Source of the DNA: Actinomycetes bacterium
Lineage (GTDB): Bacteria > Actinomycetota > Acidimicrobiia > Acidimicrobiales > JAKAOS01
Reading direction: 5' to 3'
DNA: 43,692 nt
Assembly (NCBI GenBank): GCA_021795215.1
Contig: JAJYPS010000009.1
Span: 1-43,692 of the forward strand
A program made the translations under genes and the position numbers. Under the pieces are notes generated by a model. It worked only from the letters and a program-made list of their open reading frames with translations, ran no database searches and had not been told where the DNA came from. Positions 18,142-26,912 of this stretch are shown here, piece by piece. Numbering within the stretch: the stretch's first letter is position 1; every line of letters begins with the position of its first letter.

Positions 18142-19607
18142 GGGAGCTCGCAACGCAGCGCGCCGACCGGGACAGCGCTGCCCCCGACCGGGCTGCCCCC
18201 GACCGGGCTGGGACTGGCCGGGCTGGGACTGGCATGGCTGGCCCCGACAGCGCTGGCCCCGACAGCAGAGTTTCAGGGAGACCTTCGGTGCAGGTGCAGA
18301 TGCAGGTGACGACGGATCTCTCCGGTCTCTACGGTCGCACCTACGCCGTCGATCCGGGTCAGTGGCATCCCCTCGCTGCCGCTTCGGCGGGCGCGACCGT
18401 TCTGCTCGGCCCCCACGTGGAGCTGGTTGCCTGGGGAGAGGCGGCTCGCATCCGGTTGCCGGCCGGTCTCCGGTCCATCGCAGGGACCGATGCCGTCAGC
18501 GACATGCTCCGGCGAGTCGGCCAAGAGGACGCCGTCGGCGTCCCCGGCGGTGGCCCGCTGGCCCTCGCAGCGCTTCCGTTCGACCCGGCCGCCCCCTGCG
18601 ACCTGATCGTGCCGCGCTGGATCGACGGCCGCAACTCCGACGGCCTGCGGTGGCGAACAGAGGTGGGGCCATCCGGCGGCGAAGGGGATGGCGTGCTCGA
18701 GCAGCATGTGCCGCCCTGGGCAGACCGAGGTGGCACCGACCGGCCAGATGCATCGCCCGAACCGCCGGGGGACGGCGACGAGTGGTCACCCGACCGGTTC
18801 GACCTGCAGGCCGGCGTGCCCCACGCCGAGTTCTGCAAGCTGGTCGAGCTGGCGACCGAGCGGATCGGGTCGGACAGCCTTCAGAAGGTCGTCCTGGCCC
18901 GAGACGTCCGTGTCAGCTGCAACCGTCCACTGGTCCTCGGCGAGGTGCTGAGCCGGCTCCGAGCACTGTTCCCCTCCTGCACCCTGTTCTCCGTGGAAGG
19001 CTTCGTCGGAGCCACACCCGAACTGCTGGTCAGGCTGCAGGGCCGAGCAGTCCTGTCGAGGCCGCTGGCCGGCACCGCCGCCCACAGCGGGGACACCATT
19101 GCCGACGCTCTCGCCGAGGAGCGCCTGATGGAGTCGGCCAAGGATCGGCGGGAACACCGACTGGCCGTCCGAACGGTGGCCCACGAGCTGTCCCGGTTCT
19201 GCAGCAGCGTCAGCACGCCCGGCACGCCGGAGGTTCTTCGGCTGAGAAACGTGTCCCACCTCGCTTCCCCGGTGAGGGCAGTGCTCGACCGACCGATCGA
19301 CGCGGCTGGTCTGGCGGCTGCCCTGCACCCGACCGGTGCCGTCTGCGGCTACCCCAGACAGGAAGCGCTCCGGTTCCTCGCGGACCACGAGCCGATCTCC
19401 CGCGGGCGGTATGCCGGCCCCGTGGGATGGGTGGACCGCAACGGCGACGGCGAGTGGTGGGTGGGCATCAGGTCGGCCGAGGTACACGGCTCCGACGCCA
19501 GGCTTTTCGCCGGCGTCGGCGTAGTCGAGGGCTCCCAGCCCCGTTCGGAGCTGGCAGAGACACAGCTGAAGCTGCAGGCGCTCCTGGCAGCCCTGGTGCG
19601 CCCCTGA
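18138..19607 (+). CDS. menF: Isochorismate synthase (MenF-like) with repeat-rich N-terminal extension
   Basis: QKVVLARDVRVSC, LFSVEGFVGATPELLVRLQGRAVLSRPLAGTA, HPTGAVCGYPRQEAL, AGVGVVEGSQPRSELAET; ATGA overlap with menG. Confidence 0.88.
   Translation: MRELATQRADRDSAAPDRAAPDRAGTGRAGTGMAGPDSAGPDSRVSGRPSVQVQMQVTTDLSGLYGRTYAVDPGQWHPLAAASAGATVLLGPHVELVAWGEAARIRLPAGLRSIAGTDAVSDMLRRVGQEDAVGVPGGGPLALAALPFDPAAPCDLIVPRWIDGRNSDGLRWRTEVGPSGGEGDGVLEQHVPPWADRGGTDRPDASPEPPGDGDEWSPDRFDLQAGVPHAEFCKLVELATERIGSDSLQKVVLARDVRVSCNRPLVLGEVLSRLRALFPSCTLFSVEGFVGATPELLVRLQGRAVLSRPLAGTAAHSGDTIADALAEERLMESAKDRREHRLAVRTVAHELSRFCSSVSTPGTPEVLRLRNVSHLASPVRAVLDRPIDAAGLAAALHPTGAVCGYPRQEALRFLADHEPISRGRYAGPVGWVDRNGDGEWWVGIRSAEVHGSDARLFAGVGVVEGSQPRSELAETQLKLQALLAALVRP
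18177..18266. repeat. Six 15-bp units in AABBCC order in menF N-terminus
   Basis: gctgcccccgaccgg x2, gctgggactggccgg/gctgggactggcatg, gctggccccgacagc x2. Confidence 0.93.
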
Positions 19608-19672
19608 GTGGAGGGATCAACAGAGCCTCGGGTAGGTGCCGGTGCCAGGTCGGGCCGCGTTAGAACGAACGC

Positions 19673-20899
19673 ATGACCGACCGGCACATTCCCAAGATGG
19701 CAGAGCTGGCTCCGCTGCTGCGCCCGCGGCGTCCGTCGCTCGGTCCCACCGGCCGGAGGCTGGCGCCTGTGGCCTCCATCTGGGACCTGCGAGAGGCCGC
19801 ACGCAAGCGGGCTCCCAGGGCGGTGTTCGACTACACCGACGGAGCGGCGGGCGAAGAGCGGACGCTGGCCCGGATGCGGGAGGCCTACGCAGGAGTGGAG
19901 CTGGTGCCTTCGGTCCTGCGGGACGTCTCCTCGGTCGACCCGTCCACCACCATCCTCGGGCGACGATCGGAGCTGCCGCTGGTCTTCGGGCCGACCGGGT
20001 TCACCCGAATGATGCACTCCGAAGGCGAGCCGGCGGTGGCTCGTGCAGCGAGGGCAACCGGTATCCCGTACGTGCTGTCGACGATGGGCACCACCTCCGT
20101 CGAGGACCTGGCCGGGCGGGTCCCCGGCGCCAACTTGTGGTTTCAGCTCTACCTGTGGCGGGACCGGGGTGCAGGCAGCGACTTCGTCCGTCGGGCGGCC
20201 GACTGCGGCTACTCCGCACTGATGCTCACCGTCGACACGCCGGTACCGGGACGCCGCCTCCGAGACGTGCGCAACGGCCTGACCATCCCGCCTTCGCTGA
20301 CGCTCCGTACCGTCCTCGACGCCGCGCTGCGCCCGGCGTGGTGGTTCGACCTGCTCACCACCTCGCCGCTGGAGTTCGCGTCGCTCAACCGCTTCGAAGG
20401 CACCGTCGCGGAGCTGATCGACCGCATGTTCGACCCGACCGCCACGATCGCCGACCTGGAGTGGCTCCGCTCCGCCTGGAAGGGGCCACTGGTGGTCAAA
20501 GGCGTGCAGTCTCCCGAAGACGCCAGGAGAGTGGTGGACGCAGGCGCGGACGCCGTGGTGGTCTCCAATCACGGCGGTCGCCAGCTCGACCGGGCTCCCG
20601 TGCCGCTGGAGCAGCTGCGGCCCGTCCTCGACGCCGTGGGAGACCGCGCCGAGGTGTACGTCGACGGAGGCATCATGTCCGGGGCGGATGTCGTGGCTGC
20701 CGTAGCGCTCGGCGCCCGGGCGGCACTGGTCGGACGGGCCTACCTCTACGGGCTGATGGCCGGCGGCGAGCGGGGAGTGCGCAAGGCCGCCGACATCCTC
20801 GGCGGCGACATCCGCACCACCTTGGCCTTGCTGGGCGTTAGCCGCTGCGCCGATCTGCGCGCCGACCATGTCCGGCTCCGGTCCCGCAGCTCCGGCTGA
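19673..20899 (+). CDS. FMN-dependent alpha-hydroxy-acid dehydrogenase (LldD-like)
   Basis: VFDYTDGAAGEERTL, LMLTVDTPVPGRRLRD, VVVSNHGGRQLDRAP, VYVDGGIMSGADVVAAVALGA. Confidence 0.9.
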   Translation: MTDRHIPKMAELAPLLRPRRPSLGPTGRRLAPVASIWDLREAARKRAPRAVFDYTDGAAGEERTLARMREAYAGVELVPSVLRDVSSVDPSTTILGRRSELPLVFGPTGFTRMMHSEGEPAVARAARATGIPYVLSTMGTTSVEDLAGRVPGANLWFQLYLWRDRGAGSDFVRRAADCGYSALMLTVDTPVPGRRLRDVRNGLTIPPSLTLRTVLDAALRPAWWFDLLTTSPLEFASLNRFEGTVAELIDRMFDPTATIADLEWLRSAWKGPLVVKGVQSPEDARRVVDAGADAVVVSNHGGRQLDRAPVPLEQLRPVLDAVGDRAEVYVDGGIMSGADVVAAVALGARAALVGRAYLYGLMAGGERGVRKAADILGGDIRTTLALLGVSRCADLRADHVRLRSRSSG

Positions 20900-21024
20900 G
20901 CCGGCGCGAAGTCAGCCCGAACCAGGCATACGGCAGGTCCAGATAGGAGGTCAACTCGGCTCCCCCGAGCCTCGGCCCGTACGGCCTCGGTCGACTCCGC
21001 CACGCCCTCGCCACCGACGCCCGG

Positions 21025-22716
21025 TCAGTGGTGGTGCTTGTGACCCGCCTTCTTGTGGTGCGCCTTCGCCGGGCTACCCGCTCCTGCGCGGCCGGATGAA
21101 GGCGGCACCACTGGCGCCGGGATCGTGACGGTCGTGGACGTGGGCGGCACCACTGGCGCCGGGATCGTGACGGTCGTGGACGTGGGCGTGACTTGAGCAC
21201 TGCCTGCCGGAGCTGGCGTCGTGAAGGACGTTGGAGTGGGCGCGGCCACCGGCGCCAGTGTCGTGACGGTCGTGGAAGTGTTGGAGGCAGCGACGCCACC
21301 TGCGGAGGGCGTGGGGGCCGTGGGGGCCGTGGGGGCCACTGCGCCATGTCCAGCAGAGGCAGAAGTCGTCGAGGCGGAGCGAGCCGGACTTGACGCCGGG
21401 ACGGTGGTGCTCGACCACCGTGACGCCCCTGCCGAGCGACGGGCCACCGGGGCTCGCCCGGCCGACGACCGTGACGCCCCTGCCGAGCGCGGGGCCACCG
21501 GGGCTCGCCCGGCCGACGACGGCGAGGCAGTGCTGGTGGAGGACTTGGAGCCAGTGTTGGAGGAGGACGTGGAGGCAGTGTCAGTGGTGCCAGACTGACC
21601 GATCTGTGCTGATCCGGTCTGGCTCGGTGGGGCCGCCTTCACGGCGAAGGGGCCGCCTCTGGTTCCCAGCCCGCTCGGGAACGTGTGTGCATCGGCGTGA
21701 TGACGACCACCGGGGATCAGCACCAGCGCGGCGGCGGCGATCGCCGTTGCAGCGGCCGTTCCCCACAACGCTCCCCTGCCCCTCCGCCGAACTGCATGGG
21801 CGGCCCTGCCTGTCACTGCCGGCACCGTCACTGCCGGCACCGTCACCGGTGGGAGCGTCACCGGTGGGAGCGTCACGGCACTGCCGGAAATCTCCGCCGG
21901 TCCCGCCGCAAGGGAGCCCTTGCCCGGAAGTGCCCTGGCCATCGCAGCCGCCGACGGGTAGCGGGAGGCCGGATCGGGCGACAGCGCGCGATCCAGAACG
22001 GTCGACAACTCGTCCGATACCTGAGGAGCGACCTGCCGGAGGGGCACGGGAGGTCGCGAGCGGGCCAGTGCGGTGGCGGTGACCGACTTCTCGGTGGTGT
22101 ACGGTGGTGCGCCCGCCGCGGCCTCGTACATCACTGCCGCCAGGGACCAGATGTCCGAAAGGGGGCTGGCCGGCGCACCCACGAAGCGTTCCGGAGGAAG
22201 GTAGGCAGGCGTCCCGACGACGAAGTCGGCGGTTGCGACGCGGCCGTCGGGACCGGTCGCCGCCTTCGCTATGCCGAAATCCGCCACCTTCGCCGTCCCC
22301 TCTTCGCCGAGCAGGATGTTGGCAGGCTTCACGTCCCGATGAAGCACCCCGGCCGCGTGGGCAGCCTGCAGTGCCGACAGAACCTCCAAACCGATCGACA
22401 CCACCTGCCGCTCGACGAGAGGACCTGTCCGGATCAGGTCCGCCAGCGTGTCCCCGGGAAGCCGCTCCATGACGATCCACGGGACGCCGTCCGTCTCCCC
22501 GGTGTCGTACACGGCGACGACGTTGGGGTGCGACAGGCGGGCGGCGGCCCGAGCCTCCGCTTCGAACCCGGCTCGGGTCTGCCGGGCGGCGGCGAGAGCA
22601 GGGTGCATGATCTTGACGGCGACGGATCTGCCCAGCCGGTCGTCGTAGGCGTCCCACACCTCCGCCATGCCTCCCCGACCCAGAACGGATCGAAGCGTGT
22701 AGCGGCCACCCACCAT
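21025..22716 (-). CDS. Transmembrane Ser/Thr protein kinase with Ser/Thr/Pro-rich extracytoplasmic repeats and His-rich C-terminus
   Basis: GRGGMAEVWDAYDDRLGRSVAVKIMH, LHRDVKPANILL, VADFGIAKA; TM ALWGTAAATAIAAAALVLIPGG; tail AKAHHKKAGHKHHH. GTG 22743 is an alternative start. Confidence 0.92.
   Translation of the reverse strand: MVGGRYTLRSVLGRGGMAEVWDAYDDRLGRSVAVKIMHPALAAARQTRAGFEAEARAAARLSHPNVVAVYDTGETDGVPWIVMERLPGDTLADLIRTGPLVERQVVSIGLEVLSALQAAHAAGVLHRDVKPANILLGEEGTAKVADFGIAKAATGPDGRVATADFVVGTPAYLPPERFVGAPASPLSDIWSLAAVMYEAAAGAPPYTTEKSVTATALARSRPPVPLRQVAPQVSDELSTVLDRALSPDPASRYPSAAAMARALPGKGSLAAGPAEISGSAVTLPPVTLPPVTVPAVTVPAVTGRAAHAVRRRGRGALWGTAAATAIAAAALVLIPGGRHHADAHTFPSGLGTRGGPFAVKAAPPSQTGSAQIGQSGTTDTASTSSSNTGSKSSTSTASPSSAGRAPVAPRSAGASRSSAGRAPVARRSAGASRWSSTTVPASSPARSASTTSASAGHGAVAPTAPTAPTPSAGGVAASNTSTTVTTLAPVAAPTPTSFTTPAPAGSAQVTPTSTTVTIPAPVVPPTSTTVTIPAPVVPPSSGRAGAGSPAKAHHKKAGHKHHH
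21101..21184. repeat. 42-bp tandem duplication in kinase extracellular region
   Basis: ggcggcaccactggcgccgggatcgtgacggtcgtggacgtg x2. Confidence 0.95.
21421..21522. repeat. 51-bp tandem duplication in kinase extracellular region
   Basis: tgacgcccctgccgagcg...gccgacgac at 21421 and 21472. Confidence 0.92.
21812..21871. repeat. Four 15-bp units in AABB order in kinase juxtamembrane region
   Basis: gtcactgccggcacc x2 then gtcaccggtgggagc x2. Confidence 0.93.
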
Positions 22717-22734
22717 CCTGTTGGAGTATGAGGC

Positions 22735-23412
22735 ATGGGTCACCACCGCACTCCCATACCCGCTGCCGGTAGAAGTGACCGGCCCCCGCCCGACTTCGCA
22801 GGGATACTGCTCACCGGGGGCAGGAGCAGCAGGTTGGGCAGGGACAAGGCGATCCTTTCCCACAAGGGGACGACTCTCGCCGGGAGCGTAGCGGACCTGC
22901 TCGACAACGTCACCTCTCCCTCAGTCGAGGTCGGCCCCGGTGTGACCGGCCTGCCGCACGTGACCGAGGATCCGCCGGGCGCAGGACCCCTGGCTGGGAT
23001 ATCTGCGGGCTGGAGAGCTCTGACCGAAGCCTCCGGCACCGGCAGTTCCCCCTTCGCCGGGGCACTCGTGCTGGCGTGCGACCTGCCCCTGTTGAACCGG
23101 CAGATCCTGGACCTGCTCATGTCTTGGCCCGGAGACTGCAGCGCTGTTCCGGTCGTCGGCGGACGGCTTCAGTTCCTCTGTGCCCGCTACTCGTCCACAG
23201 CGCTGGAAAGCGCTGGCCGCCTGGTCACATCCGGCTACTCGGCGGTCGGGCAGCTGGCCCTGGAGGGCTGTGCGGACTTGATCGGACCCCACACATGGGC
23301 CGCCGCTGCCGGCGAACAGGTCTTCGCCGACCTGGACGTTCCGGACGACCTGCAACTGCTCGACACGGACACCGACACGGACACCGGCACCGGCACCGGT
23401 GGCGCCGGCTGA
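22735..23412 (+). CDS. mobA: Molybdenum cofactor guanylyltransferase-like protein
   Basis: FAGILLTGGRSSRLGRDKAIL, PGAGPLAGISAGW, LVLACDLPLL. Confidence 0.82.
   Translation: MGHHRTPIPAAGRSDRPPPDFAGILLTGGRSSRLGRDKAILSHKGTTLAGSVADLLDNVTSPSVEVGPGVTGLPHVTEDPPGAGPLAGISAGWRALTEASGTGSSPFAGALVLACDLPLLNRQILDLLMSWPGDCSAVPVVGGRLQFLCARYSSTALESAGRLVTSGYSAVGQLALEGCADLIGPHTWAAAAGEQVFADLDVPDDLQLLDTDTDTDTGTGTGGAG
23362..23397. repeat. 12-bp tandem repeat at mobA C-terminus
   Basis: gacacggacacc x2, ggcaccggcacc. Confidence 0.92.
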
Positions 23413-23416
23413 CGGC

Positions 23417-24223
23417 TCATGGGCTCTGCTCCCAGCGGGTCACTGCGTCGGCTATCCGTCCGGACAGCGCATCCGGCATCGTCCAGGGCAGAAGGTGGCC
23501 TCCCGGCAGCCAGTCGAGGGAAGCGGACCGCAGTTGGGGAGCGAGAGCCCGTATCGACGCCGGGGGAACGACCCGGTCGCGCAGGCCCGCCACGAGGGCC
23601 AGCGGCGCAGTGATGGAGGCCATCGCCCGCTCTACGGCGGGGATCTCCGCCAGCAGGGCACGCTGCTCGATCGCAAAGCTGGCCCACGGCTTAGGCCCAC
23701 TGGAGAGCGCCGAGACGATGCCGGCTTGTGCCGGTGGGCCGAGACGACCGCTGAACGGACGCCCCAGGCGTCCGCCGTGCCGCTCCAACGCGATCAGTGC
23801 CCTGCTGCCCACCAGGAAGCCCCCCAGGCTCAGGCTCTCGCCTAGGACCGGGACGGCCAGCATCCAGTCCATCATCGTGAGGGACTTCGGCGACAGGGCC
23901 GGGCAGACGAGCACCAGGCCTGCCACGATGTCGGGATACCGTTCGGCGAACGAGACCGCCACCGCCGCTCCGAAGCTGTAGCCGGCCACGGCGACTCTGG
24001 GATGACCCCGGGAGCGGATCATCCGTGCGAGCGCATCGGCGTTGGCTGCGATCCCCAGCGCGGGTCCGGCGCTCTCGCCCCATCCCGGCCGGTCGTACCG
24101 GATCACGGTGCAGGACCCCGAAAGGGGCACAGCAACCCGGGCCCAGTCCGCGGAGCTGCCGGGTTGCCCGTGAACCAGCACGATCGGCGGTCCCGAGCCG
24201 GACTCCGTCACGTGCAGCGCCAC
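23417..24223 (-). CDS. Alpha/beta hydrolase
   Basis: PIVLVHGQPGSSADW, GYSFGAAVAVSFAERYP nucleophile elbow, PGGHLLPWTMPD; start uncertain (GTG 24223). Confidence 0.88.
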   Translation of the reverse strand: MALHVTESGSGPPIVLVHGQPGSSADWARVAVPLSGSCTVIRYDRPGWGESAGPALGIAANADALARMIRSRGHPRVAVAGYSFGAAVAVSFAERYPDIVAGLVLVCPALSPKSLTMMDWMLAVPVLGESLSLGGFLVGSRALIALERHGGRLGRPFSGRLGPPAQAGIVSALSSGPKPWASFAIEQRALLAEIPAVERAMASITAPLALVAGLRDRVVPPASIRALAPQLRSASLDWLPGGHLLPWTMPDALSGRIADAVTRWEQSP

Positions 24224-24237
24224 TCCGGGTGCCGCGG

Positions 24238-25104
24238 TCAGTTCCCGTCCTCCCCGACCGGCACCGTCTCGGTCACGACGGGCGAGCGCCCGCACAGCAG
24301 CACGCCGAAGATCATCAACGTCAGGCCTACTCCTTCGAGCACGGGCGCTGCACCGGACCCGCTGATGCGTTCGCCGAACCCGAGGGCCCCCAGGAGCAGG
24401 CTCACCAGCGGATCCGCCACGGTCAGGGTCGGCAGGGATGCCGACAGCGGCCCGGAAGCGAACGCGCCTTGTGCGGCCAGCATGCCGAACGCGCCGACCA
24501 CGATCAAGGCGGCGGGCTGCCAGTGCTCGAACAACGCAACAGGGCCGGCGGCCAGGATGTGGGCAGTTGCCTTGCTGAGAGCGGCGGTCAGCCCGTAGGC
24601 GATCCCCGCCGATCCGGCCAGCATCGCCGCCTTCGGCACCTCCGCCGCCGCCTTGGAAGCGATCGCCAGCACCAGGGCAGGGCCCATGGTCAGGCCCACC
24701 ATCGCCGCCCACCGCGACGCGGGCGCCGTCGCAGAGCCGGTCGCCGGATCGGCCACGGCAAGGAACAGTGCCAGACCGACCGTGACCGGCAGCGCACCCA
24801 GCCACTCCACGGCGCTCGGCCGGCGCCTGCCCACTGCGGCTCCCAGTGGGAGGGCGAACACCAGGCCGGTGACGAGCAGCGGCTGGACGATCACCAAGGG
24901 GCCACGCGCCAGCGCCACGAACTGCAGCACGTATGCCATCACGTCGGCCGCTATCCCGGTCAGCCAGACCGGGTTGGCCACGAGTCGGGCAAGGTGGCGC
25001 GCGCGGGCGTCTCCGGTCGCCTGCTCCCGTGCGCTGGCCTGCTGGAGCACGGACGCAACGGCGTAGAGCAGCGACGCTGCCAGTGCTATCGCGACTTCTA
25101 CGAT
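24238..25104 (-). CDS. DMT (EamA/NIPA-like) superfamily transporter 1
   Basis: AIALAASLLYAVASVLQQASAREQ... ten hydrophobic segments; no ATG/GTG/TTG at homology-expected N-terminus, start approximate. Confidence 0.8.
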   Translation of the reverse strand: MVEVAIALAASLLYAVASVLQQASAREQATGDARARHLARLVANPVWLTGIAADVMAYVLQFVALARGPLVIVQPLLVTGLVFALPLGAAVGRRRPSAVEWLGALPVTVGLALFLAVADPATGSATAPASRWAAMVGLTMGPALVLAIASKAAAEVPKAAMLAGSAGIAYGLTAALSKATAHILAAGPVALFEHWQPAALIVVGAFGMLAAQGAFASGPLSASLPTLTVADPLVSLLLGALGFGERISGSGAAPVLEGVGLTLMIFGVLLCGRSPVVTETVPVGEDGN

Positions 25105-25128
25105 CCTCTGACGATAGGTTGTACGGTC

Positions 25129-26874
25129 GTGGCCGGAAAAGTTATGGTTGTCACAGCGCGGATGGGTGCAGGGCACGACGGCGCCGCGGCCGAGCTGTGC
25201 AGGCGCCTGGAGGCCAGGGGCATCCGGACCCAGACGGTGGACTTCCTCGACGCGGCACCGTGGGCGGGCCGACTGTTCCAGGTGGTGTACGAGCTGTGGC
25301 TGCGCTGGCTGCCGTGGGCGTACGAGGCCACGTACAGGATCTGGTTCTTCGTTCCGCTGCTGTGCAGCCCGATGGTCTCCCTGCTCAGTCGGATCTTCGG
25401 ACCCCGGCTGAGGCGGTGGGCGGCGGACTCCGGCGCGACGGTGGTGGTGTCGACCTATCCCCTGGCGTCGGTGGTGCTCGGCAACATGCGCCGCAAGAGG
25501 CGAAGACCGTTCCGGCTGCCGGTCATAACGTTCCTGACGGACTTCGCCACGCATCCCCTCTGGGCACACCGCGGGGTCGACCTCCACCTGTGCGTCCACC
25601 GCACGACGGCCGAGGCGGTGACGGAGTCCACCGGGAGCCCGGCGATCGCGACCGGACCCCTCGTCTCGGAGGCGTTCCGCACGTCGCTGCCCTCCAAAGC
25701 CGAGGCACGCCGCCGATTGGGCATACCGCTCGACGCCCGGGTCGTGTTGGTCGTCGCCGGCTCCTGGGGCGTGGGCAAGCTCGAGAGCACGGTCCGGACG
25801 CTGTCTGGGACCGGCAGGTACTTCACGGTGGCGGCATGCGGCAAGAATGAGCGTCTCCGGCAACGGCTCGAGCGGAGCGGCAGCTGCATGGCGATGGGCT
25901 GGACCCACGAGATGCCGGCGCTGATGGCGGCGTCCGACGTGCTGGTCCAGAATGCGGGCGGCCTGACGTCGATGGAAGCGTTCGCCGCGGGACTGCCCGT
26001 GGTCACCTTCGAGCCGATACCGGGGCACGGTCGGCAGAACGCCGTCCAGATGGAACGGGCGGGCGTGGCGCCCTTCGTCCACACTCCGTCCCAGTTGGAG
26101 GCGGTGCTGGATCAAGCGATGCAGACCACGGAGCTGGCGGCTGCACGGGGGAGGTCGATCTTCGTCGGCGACGCGGCGGACAACGTGGAGGAGGTCGCCG
26201 CTATGGGGGACCCGATCCAAGCGCCGCGACGGAACGGCTTCACACGGAGGCTGGTGGGGGCCGGAGCGGCGGCAACCGTGGTCTGGGTGGGCCTGAACGT
26301 GACTGCCGGAGCGGCGACCGCCTTCGGGCTCGGGACCGCCCAGCCGTCCGGGAGGCCGAGCGCAGTCTACGTGGGAGTACGGATCGGAGCGGCGAGCCTG
26401 GGAAGCGCGGCGCTGGCGAAGTTCCTCGCCCGCCACCAGGTTGCCGCGGTCGTGGAGGGCCACGTGGCCGCCTCGGACCCGTCCAAGGTGCGGCACCTCT
26501 CCGAACGCGGCGCGGACGTGGTGAACGGCGGTTGGGGCAAGGCAGGGCGCCTTCACCTGCTAGGGCAGAGCAGCGTCGCCCAGTCCACCGTCGCCCTGCA
26601 GCGAGCCCTGGGCCGGCGGGTGTCCCTGATGGCGCCCGACCAGTCGCTCAGCGGGGTCGACCTTGCCATTGCCGGCTTGGAGCACGTGAAGGTGCTCGAC
26701 CCGGTGGTGGAACTGGGGGCCTCGGGAACGCTGCCGGTCGTCGAGCCGGGCAGTGTCTACATCGTCGATGCAGAAGGGCTGGGGCCGTCGGCGACGCAGT
26801 CCAGGGTACGGAGCGTCCTCGGCCGGATCCGTTCGGAAGGCCTGCGAACCGGCTCCATGCAGAGCCTCGCCTGA
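25129..26874 (+). CDS. MGDG-synthase-type GT28 glycosyltransferase fused to TM segment and degenerate polysaccharide-deacetylase-like domain
   Basis: VMVVTARMGAGHDGAAAELCRRLEARGI, LMAASDVLVQNAGGLTSMEAFAAGLPVVTFEPIPGHGRQNA; then TM at about aa 375 and C-terminal domain ending VVEPGSVYIVDAEGLGPSATQSRVRSVLGRIRSEGLRTGSMQSLA. Confidence 0.82.
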   Translation: MAGKVMVVTARMGAGHDGAAAELCRRLEARGIRTQTVDFLDAAPWAGRLFQVVYELWLRWLPWAYEATYRIWFFVPLLCSPMVSLLSRIFGPRLRRWAADSGATVVVSTYPLASVVLGNMRRKRRRPFRLPVITFLTDFATHPLWAHRGVDLHLCVHRTTAEAVTESTGSPAIATGPLVSEAFRTSLPSKAEARRRLGIPLDARVVLVVAGSWGVGKLESTVRTLSGTGRYFTVAACGKNERLRQRLERSGSCMAMGWTHEMPALMAASDVLVQNAGGLTSMEAFAAGLPVVTFEPIPGHGRQNAVQMERAGVAPFVHTPSQLEAVLDQAMQTTELAAARGRSIFVGDAADNVEEVAAMGDPIQAPRRNGFTRRLVGAGAAATVVWVGLNVTAGAATAFGLGTAQPSGRPSAVYVGVRIGAASLGSAALAKFLARHQVAAVVEGHVAASDPSKVRHLSERGADVVNGGWGKAGRLHLLGQSSVAQSTVALQRALGRRVSLMAPDQSLSGVDLAIAGLEHVKVLDPVVELGASGTLPVVEPGSVYIVDAEGLGPSATQSRVRSVLGRIRSEGLRTGSMQSLA

Positions 26875-26884
26875 ACCGGCTGCA

Positions 26885-26912
26885 GTGAGGCTCCTGGAGT
26901 GAGGCTCCTGGG
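26885..26912 (+). repeat. 14-bp duplication of the deacetylase start region
   Basis: gtgaggctcctgga / gtgaggctcctggg. Confidence 0.93.
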
